Positions 8,082 to 16,976 of a DNA stretch of 64,000 nucleotides are shown piece after piece. The position numbers were made by a program, and so were the translations under genes. A model generated the notes under the pieces. It saw nothing but the letters and a program-made list of their open reading frames with translations. It made no database searches and was not told where the DNA came from. Position 1 is the first letter of the stretch, and each line of letters opens with the position of its first letter. Origin of the DNA: Haloferax sp. Q22 (GTDB lineage Archaea; Halobacteriota; Halobacteria; Halobacteriales; Haloferacaceae); the NCBI RefSeq assembly GCF_001482285.1, contig NZ_LOEP01000021.1, forward strand, positions 1 to 64,000, written 5' to 3'.

Positions 8082-8112
8082 GTGGCGGCCTGGTCCCGTC
8101 ATCTGATATAAA
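8082..8112 (-). promoter_or_regulatory. Promoter of DUF7310-DUF7311 with conserved ACGGGACCA element
   Basis: Minus-strand TTTATATC at 8105-8112 and ACGGGACCA at 8091-8099, 24-31 and 10-18 bases before the ATG at 8081. This is the third copy of the same promoter architecture in the cluster. The intervening 23 bases between TATA box and ATG differ freely except for the 9-mer. Confidence 0.8.
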
Positions 8113-8204
8113 GCTCCGGCGCGGTCGGAGCCGACCACGACCCGAGCGGTCGAACAGTTCGCCCGTGGGGAATGTTCAAGACGAGCGACGGAGTGGATTG
8201 TGGT

Positions 8205-9287
8205 ATGAAAACCGTCCTGATTGGTGTGGGGCAAGCGGGTGGGAAGCTCACCACCGCTCTCCAGTCGTTCGACCGACAGATGGGGTTCGGCGCGGTACTC
8301 GACGCCGTCGCGGTGAACACCGCAAAAGCGGACCTCCAGCCGCTTCCTGTCGAGACCGTCCTCATCGGCCAAGACCGCGTCAACGGTCACGGCGTCGGCG
8401 GCGACAACGAGCTCGGAGCCGAGGTCATGGAGTCGGACCAGACCGAGATCATGTCCGCCCTCGACGGCCGCGTCACGGCCGAAGCGGAATCGATTTTCGT
8501 CGTCGCCGGGCTCGGCGGCGGCTCGGGTTCCGGCGGCGCACCCGTCCTCGCGAAGGCGCTTCGCCGCGTCTACGACGTGCCGGTGTACGTCCTCGGAATC
8601 CTGCCCGGACAGGACGAGGGGGCGATGTATCAGGTGAACGCCGGTCGGTCGCTCAAGACCATCGCCCGCGAGTCCGACGCTGTCCTCCTCGTCGACAACG
8701 ACGCCTTCCGCTCGTCCGGCGAGTCGATGAGCGAGGGCTACGACGCCATCAACGAGGCCATCGCCCGGCGCGTCGGTCTGCTCTTGGCGGCCGGTGAGGC
8801 GACCGAGGGCGTCGGCGAGAGCGTCGTCGACACCTCCGAAGTCATTAACACCCTCCGTTCCGGGGGCATCGCCGCGCTCGGCTACGCGAGCGCCGAGGCC
8901 TCCCCGGACGCCGAGGACAACATCAACACCATCATGAGCACGACCCGCCGCGCCGTCCTGACGGGAACGAGCCTGCCGGACGCGAGCGACGCGGACTCCG
9001 CGCTCGTCATCGCCGCCGGCGAACCCGACACCATCCCGCGGAAGGGCGTCGAGCGAGCGCGCCGCTGGGTCGAAGAGGAGACCGGCAGTCTGCAGGTCCG
9101 CGGCGGCGACTTCCCGCTGGAGAGCGGCCGTCTCGCGTCGCTCGTCCTCCTCGGCGGCGTCGAGCGCTCCGAGCGGGTCGAGTCGTTCATGGAACGCGCC
9201 CGCGAGGCCATCGACCAGGCCAAGACCGAGAAACGAGAGGATCCCAAAGAGATGTGGCACAACGACGACCTCGATGACCTGCTGTGA
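8205..9287 (+). CDS. cetZ: CetZ-family tubulin-like GTPase
   Basis: 360 residues. The start is taken at 8205 (MKTVLIGVGQAGGK), the normal CetZ N-terminus; an in-frame ATG at 8172 would add 11 residues before the nucleotide-binding strand and is unlikely. GVGQAGGK forms the first phosphate loop, and GLGGGSGSGGAP is the tubulin/FtsZ signature loop. NTAKADL and DNDAFRSSGESM fit the CetZ nucleotide pocket. CetZ proteins are the archaeal tubulin branch that polymerises under the membrane and affects cell shape and motility. From its neighbours I believe this is the CetZ2 orthologue, but numbering is recall. It is divergent to the pil-like cluster and shares its upstream region. Confidence 0.95.
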   Translation: MKTVLIGVGQAGGKLTTALQSFDRQMGFGAVLDAVAVNTAKADLQPLPVETVLIGQDRVNGHGVGGDNELGAEVMESDQTEIMSALDGRVTAEAESIFVVAGLGGGSGSGGAPVLAKALRRVYDVPVYVLGILPGQDEGAMYQVNAGRSLKTIARESDAVLLVDNDAFRSSGESMSEGYDAINEAIARRVGLLLAAGEATEGVGESVVDTSEVINTLRSGGIAALGYASAEASPDAEDNINTIMSTTRRAVLTGTSLPDASDADSALVIAAGEPDTIPRKGVERARRWVEEETGSLQVRGGDFPLESGRLASLVLLGGVERSERVESFMERAREAIDQAKTEKREDPKEMWHNDDLDDLL

Positions 9288-9493
9288 TAGCGACCGGCCG
9301 CCACTGACGCGACTAACGACCACATAATCTCACGTTTTCAAGACGTTCGTCCACCGAATGGCGGTCTCCTCCTCAATCTGCGAATGATTTTTCCGTCATG
9401 CCGCCAATCCGTGCTATGTGTTAACAATAACTGGAGGTGGGTGGGACGAAACGATACGTGTGAGACTCGACTCGGCACGCCACCGGTGTCATC

Positions 9494-10594
9494 ATGTCTG
9501 AATCGACTGACCCGCTCCGGCGAAGTATCGAAGTCGAGTACTGGGTCGTCGAGGACGACGGGTCGTTCAGCGACCCGGACGACCTGCTCGACGCCTCGCC
9601 GGGGGCCGAACGGGAGTTCGTCGAGCCCGTGTTGGAGGTGAAGACGACGCCGTGTGACTCGGGGGCCGAGTTGCGCGCGGAGTTGTACGAACGACTCGGC
9701 GACGTGCTCTCGCGGGCCGAGGAGGTCGGAAAGCGACTCGTCCCGCTCGCCACGCCGGTGAGTTCCGAGGCGGTGACGGAGCGCCGGAGCGACCGGACCC
9801 GCATCCAGAACCGCGTCGTCGGGTCGGACTTCCAGTACGCGCGGCACTGCGTGGGGACGCACGTCCACGTCGAACAGCGGCCCGGCCGCGAAATCGACCA
9901 GTACAACGCGCTCGTGGCGCTGGACCCCGCGCTGGCGCTCGTGAACTCCTCGCCGTACTACGACGGAAAGCGGCTGGCGGCGGGCGCGCGGTCGAAGCTG
10001 TACCGGCGGATGACCTACGACGACGTGCCGCATCAGGGTCGGCTGTGGCGCTACGCCGACGACACGCGGGAGTGGTCGCGCCGTCTCGAACGCCGGTTCG
10101 AGGAGTTCCTCGTGCGCGCCGAGGAGGAGGGCGTCGACCGGGCGACCATCGAGGCGAACTTCGACCCCGAGAGCGCAATCTGGACGCCGGTGCAACTCAG
10201 AGCCGAGTTCGGCACGGTCGAGTGGCGCTCGCCCGACTGCGGCCTCCCGAGCGACGTGCTCAGGCTGGCGAACAGCGTCGCGGACGTGGTGAACCGCCTC
10301 GACGACGCGGAACTCAGAATCGAGGGTGACAGGGGGCGCGTGGCGGACGACCAGGTCGTCCTTCCCGAGTTCGACGCGGTTCTCGGCTACGTCAACGCCG
10401 CCATCGAAGACGGACTCGACTCCGAGGCGGTGCGGTCGTACCTCGACCGGATGGGCTTCGACGTGGATGCCTACAGCCCGGTGTCGCACGAGATAGACGG
10501 CCGCGAGACGGTCACGGCCGCGGAGGCGCGGGAGATGCGACTGGCCCACGCGGACCGACTGGAACGGGACGTGCGGAGCGCAGTCCGGCAGTAA
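9494..10594 (+). CDS. Glutamate-cysteine ligase 2 (GCS2) family carboxylate-amine ligase
   Basis: 366 residues. The glutamine-synthetase-like fold of the GCS2 family is indicated by FVEPVLEVKTTPCDSGAEL near the N-terminus, CVGTHVHVE in the middle and FGTVEWRSPDCGLPSDVLRL toward the end. These supply the acidic and histidine metal ligands that bind ATP. The family joins glutamate or a similar amino acid to an amine; haloarchaea use gamma-glutamylcysteine as a redox thiol, but they carry more than one GCS2 paralogue, so the exact substrate here is uncertain. It stands alone, with 206 non-coding bases upstream and a convergent neighbour. No ribosome binding site stands out. Confidence 0.85.
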   Translation: MSESTDPLRRSIEVEYWVVEDDGSFSDPDDLLDASPGAEREFVEPVLEVKTTPCDSGAELRAELYERLGDVLSRAEEVGKRLVPLATPVSSEAVTERRSDRTRIQNRVVGSDFQYARHCVGTHVHVEQRPGREIDQYNALVALDPALALVNSSPYYDGKRLAAGARSKLYRRMTYDDVPHQGRLWRYADDTREWSRRLERRFEEFLVRAEEEGVDRATIEANFDPESAIWTPVQLRAEFGTVEWRSPDCGLPSDVLRLANSVADVVNRLDDAELRIEGDRGRVADDQVVLPEFDAVLGYVNAAIEDGLDSEAVRSYLDRMGFDVDAYSPVSHEIDGRETVTAAEAREMRLAHADRLERDVRSAVRQ

Positions 10595-10651
10595 ACCGCG
10601 AATCGCCGCGAGCGACTGCGAAAAAACGAATCCGGAAGCCGAAGCGGTCGC

Positions 10652-12001
10652 TTACTGCTGGATGAGGCTCGCGCCGTCGAGTTCGGTGCGGCTGTACTCG
10701 ATGTCCATGAGGTCGAGGATGGTCGGTGCGATATCGTAGAGGTCGGCGTCCTCGATGACCGCGCCGGGGTCGTCGACGTAGAGCGTCGCGTTGTCGAACG
10801 AGTGCATGCCGTTGCGGGGGCCGACGCCGAACACGTCGTCGTGGCCTTTGAACCCGGACTTCAGGTCGAAGCCGTGGTTCGGGATGACGACGAGGTCGGG
10901 GGCGATGTCGTCGTGGTCGCCGCGGAAGGCGTCTTCCTTGACGACGACGCGGTCTGCGACCTTGTTGCCGTCGGGCCCTTCGAGCGCTTCGAGTTCGGCC
11001 TTGAGTTCGTCGCGGACGTCCTCGTACTCGGATTGCGGGACCGACCCGCGGGGCTCGCGCCCTTCGAGGTTGATGAAGAACCGGCCGGGGATGAGCGAGT
11101 ACGCCTTCGAGTCCTCGTCGATATCCGAAAGCGAGTCGTGGTCGTCGTCCTCGTAGGAGAGCCAGCCGTTCTCCTCGAGCCACGTGTTGCAGTGGACCTC
11201 GTAGTCGAGCGAGGTGAAGCCGTGGTCGGACGCGACGATGAGCGTCACGTCCTCGGGAAGGGCGTCGCGGATGCGACCGAGGTAGTCGTCGACGGTGCGG
11301 TAGAACTCCATGAAGGCGTCCTTGTTCTTCCCGTCGCGCTCGTAGTCCTTGAACAGGAAGTGGTTGACGCGGTCGGTCGTCATGAAGACGCCGAAAAAGA
11401 GGTCCCAGTCGTCCTGGTCGATGTAGCGCTCGAACGCCTCGTAGCGCCGGTCGAGCGTCTTACGGGCGTCCTCCATGAACGCGGTCTTGTCGTCGTCGTG
11501 ACCGAGTTTCGCGTTCACGTCGATTTTGTAGTTCATCTCGGTGAGCGCGTCGCGGAAGTCGTCGGGGTAGGCGGCCTTGTCGACGCCGGGCGAGAGGAAA
11601 CCGGAGACCATGCGCTGGACGTTGCGCTGAGGCGGGAACGTCACGGGGACGTTCATGACGGTGGCCTTGCGGCCGGCATCGGTGACGCGGTCCCAGACGC
11701 GGGTGGCCTGCACGTCCCGACCCATCGGGACGTAGGTGTCGTAGGAGCCGACCTCGCGGTCTTGGAAGCCGTAGACGCCGGTCTCGCCGGGGTTGACGCC
11801 GGTCGTGAGCGCCGGCCAACACGCCGAGGACTCGGGCGGGACGATGCTGTCGATGTCGCCCGCCGAGCCCGCGTCGGCCAGCGCCGCGAAGTTGGGGAAC
11901 TCGTCGGGATGCTCAGAGAGGAGAGTGAACGGGACCCCGTCGATGCCGATGAAGGCGACGCGGGGGTGGTCTTTGCCGCGGAGTCGGTCGAACAAACCCA
12001 T
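10652..12001 (-). CDS. Alkaline-phosphatase-superfamily phosphodiesterase/nucleotide pyrophosphatase-like protein
   Basis: 449 residues, no signal peptide. The N-terminal AFIGIDGVPF provides the first metal-binding Asp. SSACWPALTTGVNPGETGVY holds the nucleophile region, followed by TTDRVNHF, ASDHGF and the late NGMHSFDNATLY, together giving the Asp/His set of two-metal phosphatases. This matches the haloarchaeal type I phosphodiesterase family often found near glycosylation or lipid genes. The substrate cannot be told from sequence. Transcribed alone, convergent with the GCS2 gene (57 bases between). Confidence 0.88.
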   Translation of the reverse strand: MGLFDRLRGKDHPRVAFIGIDGVPFTLLSEHPDEFPNFAALADAGSAGDIDSIVPPESSACWPALTTGVNPGETGVYGFQDREVGSYDTYVPMGRDVQATRVWDRVTDAGRKATVMNVPVTFPPQRNVQRMVSGFLSPGVDKAAYPDDFRDALTEMNYKIDVNAKLGHDDDKTAFMEDARKTLDRRYEAFERYIDQDDWDLFFGVFMTTDRVNHFLFKDYERDGKNKDAFMEFYRTVDDYLGRIRDALPEDVTLIVASDHGFTSLDYEVHCNTWLEENGWLSYEDDDHDSLSDIDEDSKAYSLIPGRFFINLEGREPRGSVPQSEYEDVRDELKAELEALEGPDGNKVADRVVVKEDAFRGDHDDIAPDLVVIPNHGFDLKSGFKGHDDVFGVGPRNGMHSFDNATLYVDDPGAVIEDADLYDIAPTILDLMDIEYSRTELDGASLIQQ

Positions 12002-12208
12002 ACCTCACGGTATCCAAGAGAACCATAAGAAGGTTCGTCTCTCCGCCGGAGTTTGCGACGAGAGACGACGGATACGGGGCCGCTGTCGGAGAAAGCGGCG
12101 AATCTCTCCGGGCGGGAGCGACCGGTGACGCCGACGAGGACGTGTCAGACGCGAATCAGGCTATCTCGCCCGGTCGGCGGTGCGCGTGCGGGACCGTTCG
12201 CGGAAAGC

Positions 12209-13063
12209 CTAGGCCCGCGGCTGCCCGGGCATCGAGAACGGGCGCTCCTGGGCGACAGCGGTCCGGCCGCTGACCCGAAGCTCGCTCGCGACGACGAACG
12301 CCAGCCCCCACGCGACGAGCGCGACCGCCCACATCATCCCCACGCTGGACACCTGCGTCGGGAACGCGAGCGAGACCGCGCCGAAGTAGACGGCGAGGCC
12401 GCCGGTCAGCCACGCGACGAAGCGATGGCCGGGCGCGCCGGCGGCCGAAACGAGGCCGAGCAGCAACAGCCCGATTGCCATCGTCGTCATCTCCATGTAG
12501 TGGCCGGCGACGGCGTGAATGTCGCCGGTCGCCTGCAGGCCGAACTGGTTGACCGCGAACGCGAGCACCGGGAGCGCCGCGACCGCGACGAGGCCGAGGA
12601 GCGCCGGGCTGTAGTCGTCGCCGACCGAGACGATATCGCGGCCCGCGGGGTGGAACAGCACCATGAGCCCGGTGAGCACGAAGAAGGGGATGACCTCCTC
12701 GACCGGCCCGCCGCCGACGATGGTTCCGACGAGCACGAGCGTCGTCACCGCGAAGGCGACCTGCATGAGCGCGACGCGCTTCAGCGGGCGGTACAGTTGG
12801 CTCGCGACGCCGAGGATGATTATCCAGACGTTCGCCGCGATGACCATCAGGTGCAGGCGGTGCTCGGCGAGCACGTCGCCGCCCGCGCCCCAGCCGACGA
12901 TGGCGAACGAAAGCAGTTCGCTGACGAAGACGGCCGCCATCCCGAGCGTCACGACCGTGAGCAGGTAGAACGCGTACAGCCGGGCCTGAACGAACGCAGC
13001 CGGCGAGTCGCCGGCGGCGTCCGGGGCGTCGGCACTATTATGTGGATTGGTGTCAATTGACAT
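12209..13063 (-). CDS. Multi-pass membrane protein of unknown function
   Basis: 284 residues, with about seven or eight hydrophobic segments spread over residues 30-265 and a short acidic N-terminus before the first. Histidines sit near helix ends (LAEHRLHLMV, IHAVAGHYMEM, HRFVAWL), a pattern seen in haem- or copper-binding membrane proteins, but no motif is diagnostic. I do not recognise the family. It is a single gene whose promoter region carries a 15-base palindrome. Start taken at ATG 13063, just before SIDTNPHN. Confidence 0.75.
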   Translation of the reverse strand: MSIDTNPHNSADAPDAAGDSPAAFVQARLYAFYLLTVVTLGMAAVFVSELLSFAIVGWGAGGDVLAEHRLHLMVIAANVWIIILGVASQLYRPLKRVALMQVAFAVTTLVLVGTIVGGGPVEEVIPFFVLTGLMVLFHPAGRDIVSVGDDYSPALLGLVAVAALPVLAFAVNQFGLQATGDIHAVAGHYMEMTTMAIGLLLLGLVSAAGAPGHRFVAWLTGGLAVYFGAVSLAFPTQVSSVGMMWAVALVAWGLAFVVASELRVSGRTAVAQERPFSMPGQPRA

Positions 13064-13091
13064 GGTTCAGAAGAGAGTACGACGGCCGAGA

Positions 13092-13106
13092 GAATAACCG
13101 TTATTC
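13092..13106. promoter_or_regulatory. Palindrome GAATAAC-C-GTTATTC, candidate operator
   Basis: Perfect 7-base arms around a single central base, 29-43 bases upstream of the minus-strand start at 13063. It therefore overlaps the place where the TATA/BRE of that gene is expected. The divergent gene starts 102 bases away on the other side. The palindrome has the size of a site for a dimeric helix-turn-helix regulator. Confidence 0.5.
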
Positions 13107-13207
13107 GGGGGTTTCGGACCTGTTTCTCGGCAGGACGCTCAGCGGATCGAGAGAGTTGAGCCGGACCGGGCGAAGGAGCGAAGTGCCGCGCGGGACAACG
13201 ATCGGAC

Positions 13208-13648
13208 GTGAAGGAGTTCGAGCGTAAACAGCTCTTGGAGCGCGTCAATCGGGAGGGTGCGACCGTCGGCACGCAGATTCCCGATCGCATCGAGGTCCAA
13301 GGCGAGGAGATAGACCTCAGGGAGTTCGTCTTCGAGATAAAGCGCCGCGACACCATCCCGTCGGGGGAGCGAGAACGCGTCGACCAAGCGAAGCGGAACC
13401 TCCGCCGCGAGCGCCTCGAACGGCTCCAGCGAATCGAGGACAACGAGGTGAGCTACGAAGAGGGGCGGCGACTGGCCGAGGACATCGTCGGCATCGACCG
13501 GGCGCTGAACGCCCTCGAACAGCTTCGGCCGGTCGACCTCGAACAGGAAGAACACCGCCAGAACGCCGCAGACCAGAAGCGCTGGATGAACTTCCTGAAG
13601 AAGGCGCTGGGCCGCGACGGCGGCAAGGGCAAGCGAGGGGGCCGATGA
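13208..13648 (+). CDS. DUF5788-type basic/charged cytoplasmic protein
   Basis: 146 residues from a GTG start. Highly charged, mostly helical, with no membrane segment. The N-terminal part includes GTQIPDRIEVQGEEIDLREF, a small beta region, followed by helices rich in Arg and Glu and a basic tail (GRDGGKGKRGGR). The basic tail suggests nucleic acid contact, but this is inference. It overlaps the polX start by 4 bases (ATGA), so it is the first gene of a DUF5788-polX-Mut7-C operon, a context of DNA repair and RNA processing. Confidence 0.8.
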   Translation: MKEFERKQLLERVNREGATVGTQIPDRIEVQGEEIDLREFVFEIKRRDTIPSGERERVDQAKRNLRRERLERLQRIEDNEVSYEEGRRLAEDIVGIDRALNALEQLRPVDLEQEEHRQNAADQKRWMNFLKKALGRDGGKGKRGGR

Positions 13649-15393
13649 GCCGAAACGACGAGATAGCGAGCCTGCTGGAGGAGTTCGCCGACCTGCTGGA
13701 GGCGAAAGACGTGGCCTACAAGCCGTCGAGCTACCGCCGGGCCGCCGAGAACGTCCGCGAGTACCCGAAGCCCGTCGAGGAACTCGCCGAGGCGGGCGAG
13801 GACGCAGTCCAGGAAATCGACCGTGTCGGCGACGCCATCGCCTCGAAGATCGTCGAGTACGTCGAAACCGGCCGCATCGAGGAGTTAGCGGAACTCCGCG
13901 AGGAGTTGCCGGTTGACATGGCCGGCCTGACGAGCGTCGAGGGCGTCGGCCCGAAGACGGTCGGCAAACTGTACGAGGCGCTCGGCGTCGCCGACCTCGA
14001 CGACCTCGAAGCGGCCGCCCGCGACGGAAAGATACAGGAGGTCAAGGGATTCGGCGTGAAGACGGAGGCGAACATCCTCGACGGCATCGAGTTCGCCCGC
14101 GAGGCGACCGGTCGCGAACTGCTCGGAAAGGCGCGACCCGTCGCCGACGACCTGCTCGCGTACCTCGGCGACCACGACGCCGTCGGCAGGGTCGAACCCG
14201 CGGGGTCGATGCGGCGGTGGCGCGAGACGGTCGGCGACATCGACGTGCTCGCCGAGAGCGCCGACGCCGCGGCGGTCATCGACCGCTTCCTCGCGTGGGA
14301 CCTCGTCGGCGACACCATCGAGGCGGGCGAGCAGAAGGCGAGCGTCCGGGTGAACGGGATTCGGGTCGACCTCCGCGTCGTCGCCCCCGCGGAGTACGGC
14401 GCGGCGCTCCAGTATTTCACCGGGAGCAAGGACCACAACGTCCACCTCCGCAACATCGCCATCGACCGCGGCCTCAAGATGAACGAGTACGGGATGTTCG
14501 ACATCTCGGACGTGGACGACCCCGACGACGGCCCGCGGGCCGGAACCCGCGTCGCCGGCGACACCGAGGAGTCGATGTACGCCGCGCTCGACCTCCCGCT
14601 CGTCCCGCCGGAGATGCGCGAGGACACCGGCGAAATCGAGCGCGCCGCCGACGGCGACCTGCCAGATCTCCTCGCGGAGGGCGACCTCCGCGGCGATCTC
14701 CACACCCACACCGACTGGTCCGACGGCGACAACAGCATCGCCGAGATGGTCGCGGCCGCCGCGGAGCGCGGCTACGACTACCACGCCGTCACCGACCACG
14801 CCACCGGCCCCGGCATGGTCGGCGGCGTCGGCGTCGAGGACGACGACCTGCTCGACCAGATTGACGAGGTCCGCGCAGTCGGCGAAGACGCCGACATCGC
14901 GGTGTTCACCGGCGTCGAGGCCAACATCGACGCCGAGGGCGGCATCTCCGTCGCCGACGACGTGCTCAGTGAACTCGACGTGGTGGTGGCCTCGCCTCAC
15001 AGCGCGCTCGACCAGGACCGCGAGACGGCGACCGAGCGACTCGTCACCGCGATGGAACACCCCGCGGTGAACATCCTCGGCCACCCGACCGGCCGACTCA
15101 TCAACCAGCGGCCCGGCCTGCCCCTCGACTACGAGCGACTCGCCGAGGCCGCCGTCGAACACGGCGTCGCGCTCGAACTCAACGCCAGCCCGTACCGCCT
15201 CGACCTGAACGGTGAGGCGCTCAAAATCGCCGTCGAGGCGGGCGCGACGGTCGTCATCGACACTGACGCCCACCGACCGGCCGAACTCGACCACGCCCGC
15301 TACGGGGTCCACACGGCCCGCCGCGGCTGGGTCGAGACCGCGGACGTGCTGAACGCGCGGTCGGTCGAGGAACTGTCTGACTTCCTCGCGTGA
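13645..15393 (+). CDS. polX: DNA polymerase X with C-terminal PHP phosphoesterase
   Basis: 582 residues, the usual length for the bacterial/archaeal PolX-PHP fusion. Domains in order: helix-hairpin-helix 8-kDa-like region (residues about 1-150, with VEGVGPKTVGKLYEALGV), the nucleotidyltransferase palm with GSMRRWRETVGDIDVL giving the D-x-D metal ligands, the thumb, and a PHP domain starting at about 350 with DLHTHTDWSDG and later HPTGR and DTDAHRP metal ligands. It fills short gaps in base excision repair, and the PHP part gives 3'-5' exonuclease or AP activity. It overlaps both neighbours by 4 bases, so expression is coupled. Confidence 0.95.
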   Translation: MSRNDEIASLLEEFADLLEAKDVAYKPSSYRRAAENVREYPKPVEELAEAGEDAVQEIDRVGDAIASKIVEYVETGRIEELAELREELPVDMAGLTSVEGVGPKTVGKLYEALGVADLDDLEAAARDGKIQEVKGFGVKTEANILDGIEFAREATGRELLGKARPVADDLLAYLGDHDAVGRVEPAGSMRRWRETVGDIDVLAESADAAAVIDRFLAWDLVGDTIEAGEQKASVRVNGIRVDLRVVAPAEYGAALQYFTGSKDHNVHLRNIAIDRGLKMNEYGMFDISDVDDPDDGPRAGTRVAGDTEESMYAALDLPLVPPEMREDTGEIERAADGDLPDLLAEGDLRGDLHTHTDWSDGDNSIAEMVAAAAERGYDYHAVTDHATGPGMVGGVGVEDDDLLDQIDEVRAVGEDADIAVFTGVEANIDAEGGISVADDVLSELDVVVASPHSALDQDRETATERLVTAMEHPAVNILGHPTGRLINQRPGLPLDYERLAEAAVEHGVALELNASPYRLDLNGEALKIAVEAGATVVIDTDAHRPAELDHARYGVHTARRGWVETADVLNARSVEELSDFLA

Positions 15394-15953
15394 CCGACGA
15401 CGTTGGGGCCGACCACCCCGGCACGGTCGCCTCGGGCGTCGACCGCGCCGCACCCGGCGACACCGCGCTCCTCGTGGACGTGATGCTCGGCAAACTCGCC
15501 ACATATCTGCGGATGTGCGGCTACGACGCCGAATACGTGCTCGACAGCGAGGACGAGGCGGGTGATTCTGAAGGTAACCACGACCCCCGAACCGACCCCG
15601 GCGACGACAGCCTGCTCGCGCGGGCGGACGCCGAGGGGCGCGTCCTTCTCACCCGCGACGTGCGACTGGCCGAGCGAGCCTCGCGGAGTGTCCTCCTCAC
15701 CGAACGGGAGCCAATCGCGCAACTCCGCGAACTCGAATCAGTCGGGTTCGCGGTCTCGTTGGACGAGGAACCGTCGCGATGTGGCGTCTGTAACGGCCGC
15801 GTGGAGGCGGTCGGCCGCGACGAGTCGGTTCCCGACTACGCGCCGAGTCCCGCTGAGACGGCGCTGTGGCGGTGTCGCGACTGCGGGCAGGTGTTCTGGC
15901 GCGGGAGTCACTGGGGCGACGTGGAAGCGAGATTGAACGGCGGAGAACAGTGA
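15390..15953 (+). CDS. Mut7-C RNase (PIN-like) domain protein with zinc ribbon
   Basis: 187 residues from a GTG that overlaps the polX stop (GTGA). The N-terminal PIN-like fold shows LVDVMLGKLATYLRMCGYDA with its catalytic Asp, and LLTRDVRLAER with the second acidic residue. The C-terminal zinc ribbon has CGVCNGR and CRDCGQVFWRGSHW, four cysteines. The first 25 residues are a poorly conserved leader, so a later start cannot be excluded. The family is predicted to be an RNase; the native substrate is not known. An acidic insertion of about 20 residues sits inside the PIN domain. Confidence 0.88.
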   Translation: MTDDVGADHPGTVASGVDRAAPGDTALLVDVMLGKLATYLRMCGYDAEYVLDSEDEAGDSEGNHDPRTDPGDDSLLARADAEGRVLLTRDVRLAERASRSVLLTEREPIAQLRELESVGFAVSLDEEPSRCGVCNGRVEAVGRDESVPDYAPSPAETALWRCRDCGQVFWRGSHWGDVEARLNGGEQ

Positions 15954-15995
15954 CGGTCGGCGGTGCGCCGGCGGTGTGTCGGTTCGCTGGCGGGA

Positions 15996-16976
15996 CTACT
16001 CGCGGCGGCGCGGGAACCACTCGTCGCAGGCTTCCATGTCCTGCATCATCTCGTCGTGGGCCGCGCAGTAGGGCTTGAGTCCGTCGGAGGTGCGGACGTA
16101 CTCGAAGTACGTGCAGTTGCCGCAGTAGCGGTCGCCGACCGTGGCGGTCGCCGGGCGGTCGGCGGCGGGGTGGTCGGCCGCGCCCGCCGGCGAACGCTCG
16201 GAATCGCTCGACTGGACGGTGTCGACGCCGGACTGGCTCGCCGCCGAGGCGTCGGGGGCGTTCGACCCGTCCGGCGACGCCGAGGCCGAGGCCGATGGTT
16301 CGGCGTCAAGCGGGGTGATGTCCTGCGTCGACGCGCCGCCGTCGGTCGCGCCGGCGTTCGGGGTGGCCCCGGCGCTGTTCGTCTGCGTCTGGACGTCCCC
16401 GTCGGGCGTGCCGCCGAGGAAACCGATTCCACCGAGACCGCCGCCGGACTTCTCGACTTCGACGACGCGGGTTTCGCCCTTCTTCGTCACCTGAACTGTG
16501 GCCGTGCCGCCGGGGTCGTTCCGCGTCTTGAAGTTGGCGACGCCGACGAACAGGCACCAGAACGTCGTGACCGTGCCGAAGAAGTAGACGCCGACGGTTT
16601 CGAGGGTGAGGTCGGGAAGGCCGGCCCCGCAGGTCGCGCCGGTCCACTGACACGGGTAGGCGTGCGAGAAGAGCGCAACGCCGAGAACGGCGATGCTCGC
16701 CCCGATGAGCGACGCGGCGCGGGTTCGACGGCTCGCGGGGAGGACCGCGAGGACGCCGAGGAAGACGGCGGGGACGCCGATGCCTCCGAGGATGCCCCCG
16801 AGTTCGCGCGCTTCGCCGAGGGTCGCCCCGCCGGACGTGTACACGTCGGTCGTCGCGACGACGATGCCCGCGACGACGAGCAACACGCCGAGGAGGAAGC
16901 CCCCGAAGCCCAGGGACAGCCGTCGGAGACTCGGCCCGCCCCGGCCGCCGTGGTACGCCTCCGAAAGACTGGTCAT
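15996..16976 (-). CDS. DUF7139-type membrane protein with C-terminal cysteine-rich domain
   Basis: 326 residues. Four hydrophobic segments lie in the first 165 residues. A low-complexity Ala/Ser/Asp/Gly linker follows (about 185-275). The last 45 residues carry CGNCTYFEYVRT, then PYCAAHDEMM and ACDEW, a likely metal-binding knuckle (four Cys plus a His). The linker would let the zinc-binding end act away from the membrane. Family name from recall. Single gene, with its end 42 bases from the convergent Mut7-C gene. Function unknown. Confidence 0.78.
   Translation of the reverse strand: MTSLSEAYHGGRGGPSLRRLSLGFGGFLLGVLLVVAGIVVATTDVYTSGGATLGEARELGGILGGIGVPAVFLGVLAVLPASRRTRAASLIGASIAVLGVALFSHAYPCQWTGATCGAGLPDLTLETVGVYFFGTVTTFWCLFVGVANFKTRNDPGGTATVQVTKKGETRVVEVEKSGGGLGGIGFLGGTPDGDVQTQTNSAGATPNAGATDGGASTQDITPLDAEPSASASASPDGSNAPDASAASQSGVDTVQSSDSERSPAGAADHPAADRPATATVGDRYCGNCTYFEYVRTSDGLKPYCAAHDEMMQDMEACDEWFPRRRE

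Noticed and set aside
8172..8204. An 11-residue N-terminal extension of CetZ from ATG at 8172
   Set aside because: The family starts directly at the first beta strand (MKTVLIG here); the extension has no counterpart.
7518..9323. A 601-residue minus-strand frame spanning cetZ
   Set aside because: Only the part from 8081 on is a gene (DUF7310). The rest is the antisense frame of cetZ, open because of GC-rich codons without stops.
9288..9493. Possible small RNA or gene in the cetZ-GCS2 gap
   Set aside because: AT-richer and promoter-like, with a GGAGGTG at 9431-9437 too far from the start; no stable hairpin or frame was found.
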